NCBI GenBank assembly: GCA_031410595.1
Contig: JANNZM010000135.1
Coordinates: 1 to 64,000, forward strand
Source of the DNA: JANMCE01 sp031410595
GTDB lineage: Bacteria; Actinomycetota; Acidimicrobiia; Acidimicrobiales; Ilumatobacteraceae
DNA: 64,000 bases
Reading direction: 5' to 3'
Position 1 is the stretch's first letter, and each line of letters starts with the position of its first letter. Positions 53,067-61,344 of this stretch are shown one piece after another. The notes beneath the pieces were generated by a model. It was given only the letters and a program-made list of their open reading frames with translations, did not search any database and was not told the DNA's origin. Position numbers and translations under genes: made by a program.

Positions 53067-54812
53067 CTACGCGGCGACGGGGGTGATGATGGCTTGGAGA
53101 TCGGCGATGAGGTGCACGCGCTGGTCGGAGAAGATGCAGATCTCGCCGTCGGTCGGTACCCTGACCGCCACCAGGTTGGCCACGTTGGCGCCGGTCACGT
53201 AGTTGAGGTTCGACGCCACCGGCACATCGGAACCACATGGGTACACCGTGACATAACCGGGCGACGACGGATCGACGGCGGTCACGTTCAACAGCACGCC
53301 CGTCACGCTCAGAGGCATACCGGGCAGGTCACGCACATTGAAGTTGACGGTCTGGTTCTTGCCGAGCTTGCCCAGCCAACCGCCGACGCTCTCACGGGTG
53401 TCGAGCAGACGGTCAGGCACCACCGGGCTCAGCAGGCCACCGGCCGACGCAGTGTTTTGCGGCTTGGGCATGAAGTAGCTGGCCGAGTCGACAATGAGGT
53501 GGGTGGGCTTGTCGGAGGTGATGCATACGGTCTGGCTGGCACCCATCGCCACAACGGCCATGTTCGGCACGGTCTGGCCCTTGTGGTAGTTCACGTTGGA
53601 GGCAACCGGTACCGGCTGACCGCACGGGTAGGCGGTGATGAATCCGTCATCGGCCGGATCGGTCACGGTGAGGTTGAGACCAACCGCAGTCGCAAGCGCC
53701 GGCACCTGGGAGGCGAGCTGGACGGTGAACACGGTGGAGCGGGCGCCGGTGGAACGTGAGTCCATGAGGCGGACCGGATTCGATGTGGTCATCGACGACG
53801 GCGCGCCCGAGGCGCTGGTCGTCAGCCATCCGGCGAGATCGGCAATGAGATGGAGCTTGGCCGAGGTGTATACGCAGACCGACGTGTTTTTGCCGAACGC
53901 CACCGTCACCAGGTTCGGCACGTTGTCGGCCGGGTTGAAGTTGATGTTTGACGCAACGGGCGGCGCACCGTCGCTGCACGGATAGACGGTCAGATAACCA
54001 GCCGCAGCTGGGCCGACAGCGGTGACATTGAGGGCGATGCCCACCGCGTCGGCGGGGCGGGAAGGTTCACCGGCGAGGGAGATGGTGAAGACGGTCTTTT
54101 CGCCGACCGGGCCGGGTCCGCCGATACCGGAACGGGTGTCGACCAGACGAAGCGGCGACGTGGAGCGGAAGTAGCTCGCCTGGCCCACGGGAAGCACCGG
54201 CAAACCCTTCGGCGCGTCGGGAACCGCGGTGGCGGTGCCGGCAGTGACGGGCGTTGGCGCCGGAGCGGGTGTCGACTCCTTGAGGGGCGGTCCGAGCATG
54301 AAGTTGAAGGTGACCCAGAGGCGATCGTTCTTCGCGACCACGCCGACACCGAGCCGGTTGTAGTCGCCGACGATATTTTCGAAGTGATGGATAGAAGCAA
54401 TGAAGGCGTCGTTCAATCCGCTGACCGTGCCACCGGTGCCGACATTCTCGCCACCCTTCGTCCAAGCCGAGTCGATGGGGCTAAGGAAGTCGCCCAGGTT
54501 CGGGCGATGGCACAGGGCGCTTTTGCTGCAGTTCCCGGGGTCTGTCGCGTTGATGACGGTTTGGGTGATGTCGAAGACGGCCGACATCTTGCCGGACCAG
54601 TCAACGGCAAGCTGGTCGAGGCCGGCGTCTCGCACGAGCGGCAGCTTGTTGTTGGCGGCTCGGGTGACGTTGAGAAGATTGAAGAACTCCACCTCGGCCG
54701 CCCGAGGATCGATCGCGGCCGACGCGGCGTGCAGTCCCGACGGCAGGATCGTGGCGATCAAACCGGCCACGACTCCGACGAGGAGGATGATGAGACGACG
54801 AGTGTTCTTCAC
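53067..54812 (-). CDS. Exported CAP (SCP/PR1) domain protein with three C-terminal repeats
   Basis: A 581-residue exported protein. Residues 1-30 are a Sec signal (LIILLVGVVAGLIATILPSG). Residues 35-180 are a CAP domain (FFNLLNVTRAANNKLPLVRD, GGENVGTGGTVSGLNDAF, HFENIVGDYNRLGVGVVAKN). The remainder holds three similar modules of about 120 residues, each with VGLNLTVTDP-like strands, a TVYPCG/TAYPCG Cys motif, ASNVNYHKGQ and a C-x-SD Cys ending in LIADL or LIVDS; the two Cys of each module could pair. Probably a surface adhesin or wall-binding protein. The substrate is unknown. Confidence 0.85.
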   Translation of the reverse strand: MKNTRRLIILLVGVVAGLIATILPSGLHAASAAIDPRAAEVEFFNLLNVTRAANNKLPLVRDAGLDQLAVDWSGKMSAVFDITQTVINATDPGNCSKSALCHRPNLGDFLSPIDSAWTKGGENVGTGGTVSGLNDAFIASIHHFENIVGDYNRLGVGVVAKNDRLWVTFNFMLGPPLKESTPAPAPTPVTAGTATAVPDAPKGLPVLPVGQASYFRSTSPLRLVDTRSGIGGPGPVGEKTVFTISLAGEPSRPADAVGIALNVTAVGPAAAGYLTVYPCSDGAPPVASNINFNPADNVPNLVTVAFGKNTSVCVYTSAKLHLIADLAGWLTTSASGAPSSMTTSNPVRLMDSRSTGARSTVFTVQLASQVPALATAVGLNLTVTDPADDGFITAYPCGQPVPVASNVNYHKGQTVPNMAVVAMGASQTVCITSDKPTHLIVDSASYFMPKPQNTASAGGLLSPVVPDRLLDTRESVGGWLGKLGKNQTVNFNVRDLPGMPLSVTGVLLNVTAVDPSSPGYVTVYPCGSDVPVASNLNYVTGANVANLVAVRVPTDGEICIFSDQRVHLIADLQAIITPVAA

Positions 54813-54950
54813 CCTTTGCTGATCGGCTCGCCGCTCCGGAACGGTGAATCAAGACAAACGTAAGAACACCTCCGGGAGTGTGCCCAAACTCTGTGGTTTC
54901 TCTGGACTGTCAGGGGAGGTGAAAGCTGACCTCTTTGGTAGGGTTTCTGT

Positions 54951-56114
54951 ATGGCTACTTTCAGAGATCTTCTTGCCGCGGCCAAGTCCGGCATCACCGA
55001 AATCGACCCGGCGGGCGCCGAAGCCAAGATCGCTGATGGCAAGGTGGTCGTGCTCGATGTACGTGAACCAGACGAGTACGACCAGGGTGCGCTGCCCGAT
55101 GCGGTGCACATTCCCCGTGGTCATCTCGAAGCGCAGATCGAAGGCAAAATCCTCGACAAGAACGCCCCGGTCATCGTGTACTGCGCCGGTGGCGTACGCT
55201 CCGCGTTCGCGGCCAAAACGCTCGGCGAACTTGGTTACACCGATGTCCTGTCGATGGCCGGCGGGTTCGGTCGTTGGAAAGACGAGGGCCGCACCTGGAA
55301 GACGCCCATCACCCTCACACCCGAACAACGCAACCGGTATCAGCGCCACCTGCTCCTTCCGGAGGTCGGTGTGGCCGGTCAGGCCAAGTTGCTCGATGCC
55401 AAGGTGCTGCTGCTCGGCGCCGGCGGTCTGGGCTCCCCGGCCGCTCTTTACCTGGCGGCGGCGGGCGTCGGCACGCTCGGCATTGTCGACATGGACGAAG
55501 TGGATGCCTCCAACCTGCAGCGCCAGATCATCCACAATCTCGATCGCATCGGTGATCGAAAGGTTGAGTCGGCTCGCAAGGCCATTGCGCTACTCAACCC
55601 CGACGTGAAGGTCAACGCCTACGACACCCGCCTCAACGCCGACAACGTGATGGATATCTTGCAGGGCTACGACGTCATCATCGACGGTGCCGACAACTTC
55701 CCGAGCCGCTATTTGTTGAATGACGCCTCGCTCAAGCTGAAGATCCCGGTGGTGCACGGCTCGATCTTCCGGTTTGAAGGTCAGGCCACCGTGTTCAACC
55801 CCTTCGTCGGGCCGTGTTACCGGTGCATGATCCCCGAACCGCCTCCTGCTGAACTGGCGCCAAGTTGCGCCGAAGCGGGTGTGCTTGGCGTGCTGCCCGG
55901 CATTATTGGTTCGCTGCAGGCGCTCGAAGCGGTCAAGATCATCCTGGGTATCGGCGAAACGCTGCAGGGGCGGTTGCTGGCCTACGACTCGCTCGAGCAG
56001 AGCTTCCGCACCTTCAATGTGCCTCGGGATCCGAAGTGCCCTGCATGTTCGCTCGATCCGGCCGACATCATCATCGCCGAGTACGACGAGATGTGCATGC
56101 CACACCGTCACTGA
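54951..56114 (+). CDS. Rhodanese-MoeB/ThiF fusion (sulphur-carrier adenylyltransferase/sulphurtransferase)
   Basis: Activates a ubiquitin-like sulphur carrier (MoaD or ThiS type) by adenylation and then sulphurates it. Residues 1-118 are a rhodanese domain with the active Cys78 in VIVYCAGGVRSAFAAKTLGE. Residues 125-387 are an E1-like domain: NRYQRHLLLPEVGVAGQAKL, LLGAGGLGSPAALYLAAAGV, the Cys region SCAEAGVLGVLPGIIGSLQA and zinc CxxC pairs CYRC and CPAC. The order rhodanese-then-E1 is the reverse of the common MoeB-rhodanese (MoeBR) layout. Start ATG 54951, divergent from the CAP gene. Confidence 0.92.
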   Translation: MATFRDLLAAAKSGITEIDPAGAEAKIADGKVVVLDVREPDEYDQGALPDAVHIPRGHLEAQIEGKILDKNAPVIVYCAGGVRSAFAAKTLGELGYTDVLSMAGGFGRWKDEGRTWKTPITLTPEQRNRYQRHLLLPEVGVAGQAKLLDAKVLLLGAGGLGSPAALYLAAAGVGTLGIVDMDEVDASNLQRQIIHNLDRIGDRKVESARKAIALLNPDVKVNAYDTRLNADNVMDILQGYDVIIDGADNFPSRYLLNDASLKLKIPVVHGSIFRFEGQATVFNPFVGPCYRCMIPEPPPAELAPSCAEAGVLGVLPGIIGSLQALEAVKIILGIGETLQGRLLAYDSLEQSFRTFNVPRDPKCPACSLDPADIIIAEYDEMCMPHRH

Positions 56115-56232
56115 GCGCGCGCTCGGCGGCTAGTTGACCCGAACTTGCGTCGGGAAACTGTCAAGACACCTAACGTCTGGATGGTTTCCGCCGACATAAC
56201 CAAGGTATGGGACTCGACACTCGGAACCAAGC

Positions 56233-57918
56233 ATGACCGCCCGTCTGCGACCTTTCGCGTTACTGGATTCGGGTGAGATCGAAACCCCGCTTGTGGACGG
56301 TTTCACTGTGGTCTCAGCCGACGATACAGAGCGCGACCGGCTCACCAAGATGTGGCAATCAGAACACGGAGAGGCCGTGGTGTTCATCGCCGCGTCCGAC
56401 CTCCCCAAGCAGCCCCAGGAGCGCGCCACGCTGGCGTCGGACGTACTGCGCCGCGAACTAGCCATTGCCGAGGCGCAGGAAGCCCTTGTCGCTGCCGAAC
56501 AAAAGCATAAGGAAGCGCTTGATGGCGTCGGTCGTCGTGAAGACGCTGCCAATAAGGCTCTCGCCGCGCTGAGCACGCCGGCCGAAGAACCCAAGGTGGA
56601 CACGACCGGGCTCGAAGGCAAGGTCGAGCAGCTGGCCAACAGGGTGACCAAGGGCGCCGATGTACTCGCCCGCCTCCACGACGAGGTGGCGTTCGACACC
56701 GCCAATCGTCACCCGCTGCAGAGCAAGATCACCCGAGTGCCCGTTGGCGACTTTGAAACGACGGTGGCCAAGCGGCGCAGCATCCTGTCCGATGCTGCCA
56801 ATGTCGGCCTGATCGACAGCGGCGCGGCCGCCAATCTCGGCCGGGTACTCAGCTCACTCACGCCCGACAAGGCCACCGACCCAAGGGCGCTCGACCTCTT
56901 CGCTCGGGGCACCAACATCGCCGAGCTGAAGGCCGAATGGGTCAAGCATCCGCTCGACGCCGAAGTTGGCGCCCTCGACCGTCAGCTCGGCATGGCTCGC
57001 GCCGAAGTGACCCGTCTGAAGCAGACCGATGGCGAGTCGTCAGGGAGCAGCCTCAGCATCATCGAGCAGGCCCTCCACATCGTGCTCGACGAGCAGTCCG
57101 ACGAGGCGCCCGATGGTCAGCGTCAGGCCGCCCGAGCCCTGAAGCGAGAGATGCTTGATGGCCCCGGCCCACTGATGGACATGTCGGGATGGTCAACCAA
57201 GCCGGCGGCGGTTTCGAATGCTCGGCTCGATCAGGCCCGTCACGCGTTGGAGCGACTCGAGAACGAGCGGGCCACACTGATGGCGAAGCACGAGGTCAAG
57301 TACGGCATCGATCCGACTCCGCAGGTACTCGCGTTTGAAGCCGAAGTTGTTTCGTACCTCGGCGAGTTTGTCGAAGCTGATGCGTTGCGGATCCTGTCCG
57401 AGACTCGCATTCTCCCCTCGTTCCCTCCTGCGCTCGAAGTGTCGTTGCGCACCGGAATCCAGCGGGCCGAGGCGCAGGGCGCCGCGGTGAAGAAGGAACT
57501 GGAGGCAATCGAGGCAGCCCGCACGTCGGCCCCGCCGAAGTCGCTCGGCTCACGCACCGAGGCCATGCGCGCTGTTGCCGACCTCGAGGCCCACCGTCGC
57601 GAGACGACCCGGGTCGAGCAGTTCGTGTTAGCCGCTCGCCGCACCCTCGAGGCGCGCCAGTCCGAGGCGTCGAGTTCGTCGCCGGGCACGCAACGCGACG
57701 CGGTATTGAGCTTCCTGGAGGACCGACTCGGCGCCTCTGATTCCCCGACGGTCTTTCTCAATACTTTTGCCGGAGTTTCGGAAATGGTGCGGATCTCGGC
57801 GCTTGACCGTCTCGTAGACGCGGCGGCCAGTCGCTCGTTTGTGTACCTCACTGATGACGCCGCCACGCTGGCCTGGGCGCAAAACAACCTGGGTGAATCC
57901 GCCCCGGTTGGGAACTAG
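56233..57918 (+). CDS. Coiled-coil protein upstream of the conservon-like operon
   Basis: A 561-residue soluble protein with long helices and several coiled-coil stretches (EAQEALVAAEQKHKEALDGV, LDQARHALERLENERATLMA). No Walker A motif is present. The C-terminal FLNTFAGVSEMVRISALDRL then VDAAASRSFVYLTDDAATLA resembles the end of SMC/RecN-type ATPases, so it may be a degenerate relative. It is 11 bp upstream of the histidine kinase gene and so probably in the same operon, where it could scaffold the signalling proteins. No family is certain. Confidence 0.72.
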   Translation: MTARLRPFALLDSGEIETPLVDGFTVVSADDTERDRLTKMWQSEHGEAVVFIAASDLPKQPQERATLASDVLRRELAIAEAQEALVAAEQKHKEALDGVGRREDAANKALAALSTPAEEPKVDTTGLEGKVEQLANRVTKGADVLARLHDEVAFDTANRHPLQSKITRVPVGDFETTVAKRRSILSDAANVGLIDSGAAANLGRVLSSLTPDKATDPRALDLFARGTNIAELKAEWVKHPLDAEVGALDRQLGMARAEVTRLKQTDGESSGSSLSIIEQALHIVLDEQSDEAPDGQRQAARALKREMLDGPGPLMDMSGWSTKPAAVSNARLDQARHALERLENERATLMAKHEVKYGIDPTPQVLAFEAEVVSYLGEFVEADALRILSETRILPSFPPALEVSLRTGIQRAEAQGAAVKKELEAIEAARTSAPPKSLGSRTEAMRAVADLEAHRRETTRVEQFVLAARRTLEARQSEASSSSPGTQRDAVLSFLEDRLGASDSPTVFLNTFAGVSEMVRISALDRLVDAAASRSFVYLTDDAATLAWAQNNLGESAPVGN

Positions 57919-57929
57919 GGGAAGTTTCC

Positions 57930-60488
57930 ATGTTGAAGAATCCTTCGGTCACTACGCGCGTCCGCCTGGCCGTCGCCTTCCCGGCAGCGGCCCTTGCGCT
58001 CGTGGTATTGGCGCTCTTCCCGATTGTGCAGAACCTTCGCATCGGTGGCCCCACCTACAACGGCGTGCGCCAGTTGCAGCAACTCCAGGTCGATGGTTCT
58101 CCGTCCGCGCTGGTGCTGTCCGATCTGACGCTCCTAGCCAATCAGGCCTACCTGACGCAGTTTGTCGGTGCCGATCCTGCGGCCACGCCGGCACCCACCA
58201 AGGACACGTTGCTGACATCGTTGACGCAGGCTAAATCGCACTTCGCGGAGAAGCGGCTGCTGTGGACGAAAGCGATCGCCGCCGACAAGTCGCTCGCCCC
58301 GCTCGTCACCGAAGTCATCAGTACCGGCTCCGCTCTGATCACTGAGATCGATAGCGAACTGGTGCCGAACCTCACGCCGGCCACCGCGGCACAAGCGCGC
58401 AATGCCATTGCCAAGGTGAATGAACTCAGCCGCACCCATGATCGTTCCATCAGCTCTTTGACCAACGCCGTCGATAATGAACTGAAGACGAAGGAGGACA
58501 CGGCCAAGAACTCCGCCTGGCAGCGGTTGATCGGTCTGCTCGGCCTGGCGTTCCTCGCTCTGGCTGGTGCCATCATCGGCAGTCGCGGCGTGATGAGCAG
58601 CCTGCTCGAACCGGTGGAAGCACTGACCGAGCAAGCCAATCGGGCTGCGCACCAGGAGATCCCCGCCCTCGTGGCCGCCATCAACACGATGGAGCCCGGT
58701 ACCGAACTCATGCAGGCCACACCGTTCCCCGTCGCCGGTAACGACGAGTTCAGCCAACTGGCCAAAGCGCTCAATGTCATGCAGGACACCGCAGTCAGCA
58801 TGGCCGTTGATCAGGCCCGCAACCGTCGTGGCGTTTCCGAGAGCTTGATCAACCTGGGCCGCCGTAACCAGGGGCTGCTGGCTCGAACGCTCACCTTCAT
58901 TGCCGAGCTTGAGCAGAACGAGCGCAACCCCGAGACGCTGAGCCACCTGTTCCGCCTCGATCATCTCACCACTCGCATGCGCCGCAACGCCGAGTCGCTG
59001 CTGGTGTTGGCTGGTTCTGAGCCGCCTCGCGTGTGGACGGAATCGGTGCCGATCTCCGACATCATTCGGGCGTCGCTGTCCGAGATCGAGTCGTACGGCC
59101 GCGTCGACCTAGCCGGTCTCGATCCGGCCAAGGTGAAGGGCACCAGCGTGTCCGACCTGGCTCACCTGCTCGCCGAGTTGATGGAGAACGCTACCAACTT
59201 CTCGCCGCCTTCCAGCCGCGTCGTGGTCATTGGCTCCAACGTCAGCGACGGCTACCTGCTGTCGATTCGTGACAACGGTATCGGCATGACGCAGGATGAG
59301 ATCGATGAAGCAAACCGTCGACTGTCCGACGCTGCCATGGGCGATGTCACGCCGTCGAAGGTGCTCGGCCATTACGTGGTCAGCAAGCTGGCCGCCCGCC
59401 ACGGCATTCGCGTCGGACTCAGCCAGACCATTGGCTCCTCCGGTGTCACCGCCGAAGTTCTCGTGCCCCACTCGATTGCCGAGACTAACCGCGGGATTGG
59501 CAACGGCCACACGGGCTTTGAACCGCACCAGCCCCAGCAATCCCAGCCCCAGCCCCAGCCCCAGCCCCAGCCCCAGCCCCAGCCCCAGCCTGTTCAGTCT
59601 GTTCAGCCCCATCCGGTTCAGCAGCAGTCACCGCTGCCGCCCTCGGAACCGATCGCCGCGTCGTTCGCGCCGTCGCAGGCCATGCCCGCTCAGCCGGTCA
59701 TGCCGATGCAGCCCGCGCCGCAGACCTACGTTCCCGCTGCGGCTCCGGTGCAGGCCGTCGCACCGGTTGAACCGCAGCGCACCGCTGAGGGACTTCGCAA
59801 GCGGGTTCGTGGTGCGCAGGTTCCGAACCGTGATGTGGTGCCCGACGCCGACCAGCAGGCGTTCGATTCCCGTGAAGCCGAGTTGCGGGCGAGATCGATC
59901 CGCGCTCAGGCCGAGGCCCGCGGGCACGCCGCCCCGGTGGCCCCGGTGCAGTCGCCGACCCTTGCGCCGCAAGCATCGTTCCAGCCCGCTCCGGTTGCAG
60001 CTCCTGCCCCGGTAGCTCCCGCGCCCGCTCCTGTCGCAGCCCCTGCGCCGGCTGCGCTGGCACCGCTACCGACCCGCAACCGCGGTGCGAGTTGGGTGGA
60101 CGAGCCGACGTCAGTGGCGGGTGAGCAGGACTTCCGCGATCCGACCGAGGTTCGCAACGCACTGTCTGGCTTCCAGTCAACTCCGATGGTCCCCGACATC
60201 GCCCCCGTAGCACCCCAACATGTCGTGGCACCCGCACCGTTTGCCGCACCGGCTGGTTGGGCCGAGCATGCGGTGCCTGGCGCCTCCGTTACGCCGCCTC
60301 CGGCACCCCCGGGCATGCCCAAGCGACAGCGCGGTGCCTCCTGGGTTGAGCCCGACATGGCGCCCGCCATCCTCGAGACGCCGAGCGATCCGTCGTTCGT
60401 CCGCTCGTCGCTTTCATCGTTCCAGAACATGCCACACCATCACATCGATTACGCCGATACCCCTACTGACAACCCGAAGGAAATCTGA
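57930..60488 (+). CDS. Conservon-type sensor histidine kinase (CvnA-like)
   Basis: An 852-residue membrane kinase. TM1 (residues 12-32) and TM2 (about 193-213, WQRLIGLLGLAFLALAGAII) flank an extracytoplasmic domain rich in Ala/Leu/Thr. A HAMP-like linker leads to the dimerisation region FRLDHLTTRMRRNAESLLVL and an ATPase domain with N-box LLAELMENATNFSPP and G1 RDNGIGMTQDEIDEAN. The last 320 residues are Pro/Gln/Ala-rich low complexity with a QP tandem. This fits the actinobacterial nitrate-sensor-like kinase heading roadblock/DUF742/GTPase conservons. Its stop and the next start share a base. Confidence 0.9.
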   Translation: MLKNPSVTTRVRLAVAFPAAALALVVLALFPIVQNLRIGGPTYNGVRQLQQLQVDGSPSALVLSDLTLLANQAYLTQFVGADPAATPAPTKDTLLTSLTQAKSHFAEKRLLWTKAIAADKSLAPLVTEVISTGSALITEIDSELVPNLTPATAAQARNAIAKVNELSRTHDRSISSLTNAVDNELKTKEDTAKNSAWQRLIGLLGLAFLALAGAIIGSRGVMSSLLEPVEALTEQANRAAHQEIPALVAAINTMEPGTELMQATPFPVAGNDEFSQLAKALNVMQDTAVSMAVDQARNRRGVSESLINLGRRNQGLLARTLTFIAELEQNERNPETLSHLFRLDHLTTRMRRNAESLLVLAGSEPPRVWTESVPISDIIRASLSEIESYGRVDLAGLDPAKVKGTSVSDLAHLLAELMENATNFSPPSSRVVVIGSNVSDGYLLSIRDNGIGMTQDEIDEANRRLSDAAMGDVTPSKVLGHYVVSKLAARHGIRVGLSQTIGSSGVTAEVLVPHSIAETNRGIGNGHTGFEPHQPQQSQPQPQPQPQPQPQPQPVQSVQPHPVQQQSPLPPSEPIAASFAPSQAMPAQPVMPMQPAPQTYVPAAAPVQAVAPVEPQRTAEGLRKRVRGAQVPNRDVVPDADQQAFDSREAELRARSIRAQAEARGHAAPVAPVQSPTLAPQASFQPAPVAAPAPVAPAPAPVAAPAPAALAPLPTRNRGASWVDEPTSVAGEQDFRDPTEVRNALSGFQSTPMVPDIAPVAPQHVVAPAPFAAPAGWAEHAVPGASVTPPPAPPGMPKRQRGASWVEPDMAPAILETPSDPSFVRSSLSSFQNMPHHHIDYADTPTDNPKEI
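59544..59589. repeat. 6-bp tandem CAGCCC repeat coding a Gln-Pro stretch
   Basis: About seven to eight uninterrupted copies of CAGCCC encode alternating Gln-Pro in the C-terminal low-complexity region of the kinase. Each unit is in frame, so copy-number changes would lengthen or shorten the linker without breaking the gene. Confidence 0.8.
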
Positions 60489-60910
60489 TGGCCCTCTCCC
60501 AAGGCTCGCTCAATATCAACTGGATGCTCACCAACTTTGTTGAATCGACCGCTGGCGTCGAGCAGGCCATTGCGGTGTCGTCCGACGGCCTGCTCATGGC
60601 GATCTCGTCCAATCTTGATCGGCCATCCGCCGACAAGATGGCCGCCATCGTCACCGGTATGCGCAGCCTCTCCGACGGTGCGGCTCGCGTGTTGTCGAAG
60701 GGCGGTCTGAATCAGGTCATCGTCGAGATGGCCGGCGCCTACCTGTTCGTGTCGTCGATCAGCGGTGGTTCGGCCATTGGCGTTATCGCCAGCCGCAATT
60801 GCGACCTCGGCATGGTGGGGTATGAGATCACCGTTCTGGTATCTCGCTTCGCCACGCAGCTCACACCGGAACTAATCGCGGAGATGAAGAACGCGCTTGT
60901 GACGATATGA
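60488..60910 (+). CDS. Roadblock/LC7 domain protein (CvnB-like)
   Basis: A 140-residue roadblock/LC7 protein (LNINWMLTNFVESTAGVEQA, IAVSSDGLLMAISSNLDRPS, IVTGMRSLSDGAARVL), the fold of MglB-type partners and regulators of small GTPases. In conservons it links the kinase to the GTPase. The ATG overlaps the kinase stop by one base and its own stop overlaps the DUF742 start by 4 bp, so stoichiometric expression is expected. Confidence 0.93.
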   Translation: MALSQGSLNINWMLTNFVESTAGVEQAIAVSSDGLLMAISSNLDRPSADKMAAIVTGMRSLSDGAARVLSKGGLNQVIVEMAGAYLFVSSISGGSAIGVIASRNCDLGMVGYEITVLVSRFATQLTPELIAEMKNALVTI

Positions 60911-61344
60911 GCTTCCTGCCTCGTCGTCCCTCGGATGCTGAGGAGGTGTCGTCATCAGATGCCCAGCCCTACCTGCCTACCGAGCCGTCTCAGCGTGTTC
61001 GGGAAAGCTCGCCGTCGGCTGCAAATGTTGGTGTACGCGCCTACCTCATGACCGGCGGCAGGGCTTCGGCTCAATTGGCGTACGAGACCATGCTGGCGAG
61101 GGGCTCGGTGCAGATGCCGACTGACGTGCGCTTCGAACGCGCCGCCATCCTTGAGGCCTGCAAGGACCAACCGATTTCGGTCGCCGAAATTTCCGCTTAC
61201 CTCCATATCCCCATCGGCGTCGTGCGGGTGCTTGCGTCCGACCTCGTCGCCGAAGGACTGCTCACCGCCTTCAGCGGGCCGTCCGACAAATCCAATGACA
61301 TCACCCTTTTGACCAACTTGATTGCAGGTGTACGTGCACTCTGA
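60907..61344 (+). CDS. DUF742 protein (CvnC-like)
   Basis: A 145-residue protein. The C-terminal 90 residues are a DUF742 domain with a winged-helix look: RFERAAILEACKDQPISVAE, ISAYLHIPIGVVRVLASDLV and ITLLTNLIAGVRAL. The N-terminal 35 residues are disordered, with Ser and Pro. In conservons DUF742 proteins sit between the roadblock protein and the GTPase. Overlap with the roadblock gene is 4 bp; the GTPase gene may begin within its last 20 bp. Confidence 0.92.
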   Translation: MSFLPRRPSDAEEVSSSDAQPYLPTEPSQRVRESSPSAANVGVRAYLMTGGRASAQLAYETMLARGSVQMPTDVRFERAAILEACKDQPISVAEISAYLHIPIGVVRVLASDLVAEGLLTAFSGPSDKSNDITLLTNLIAGVRAL

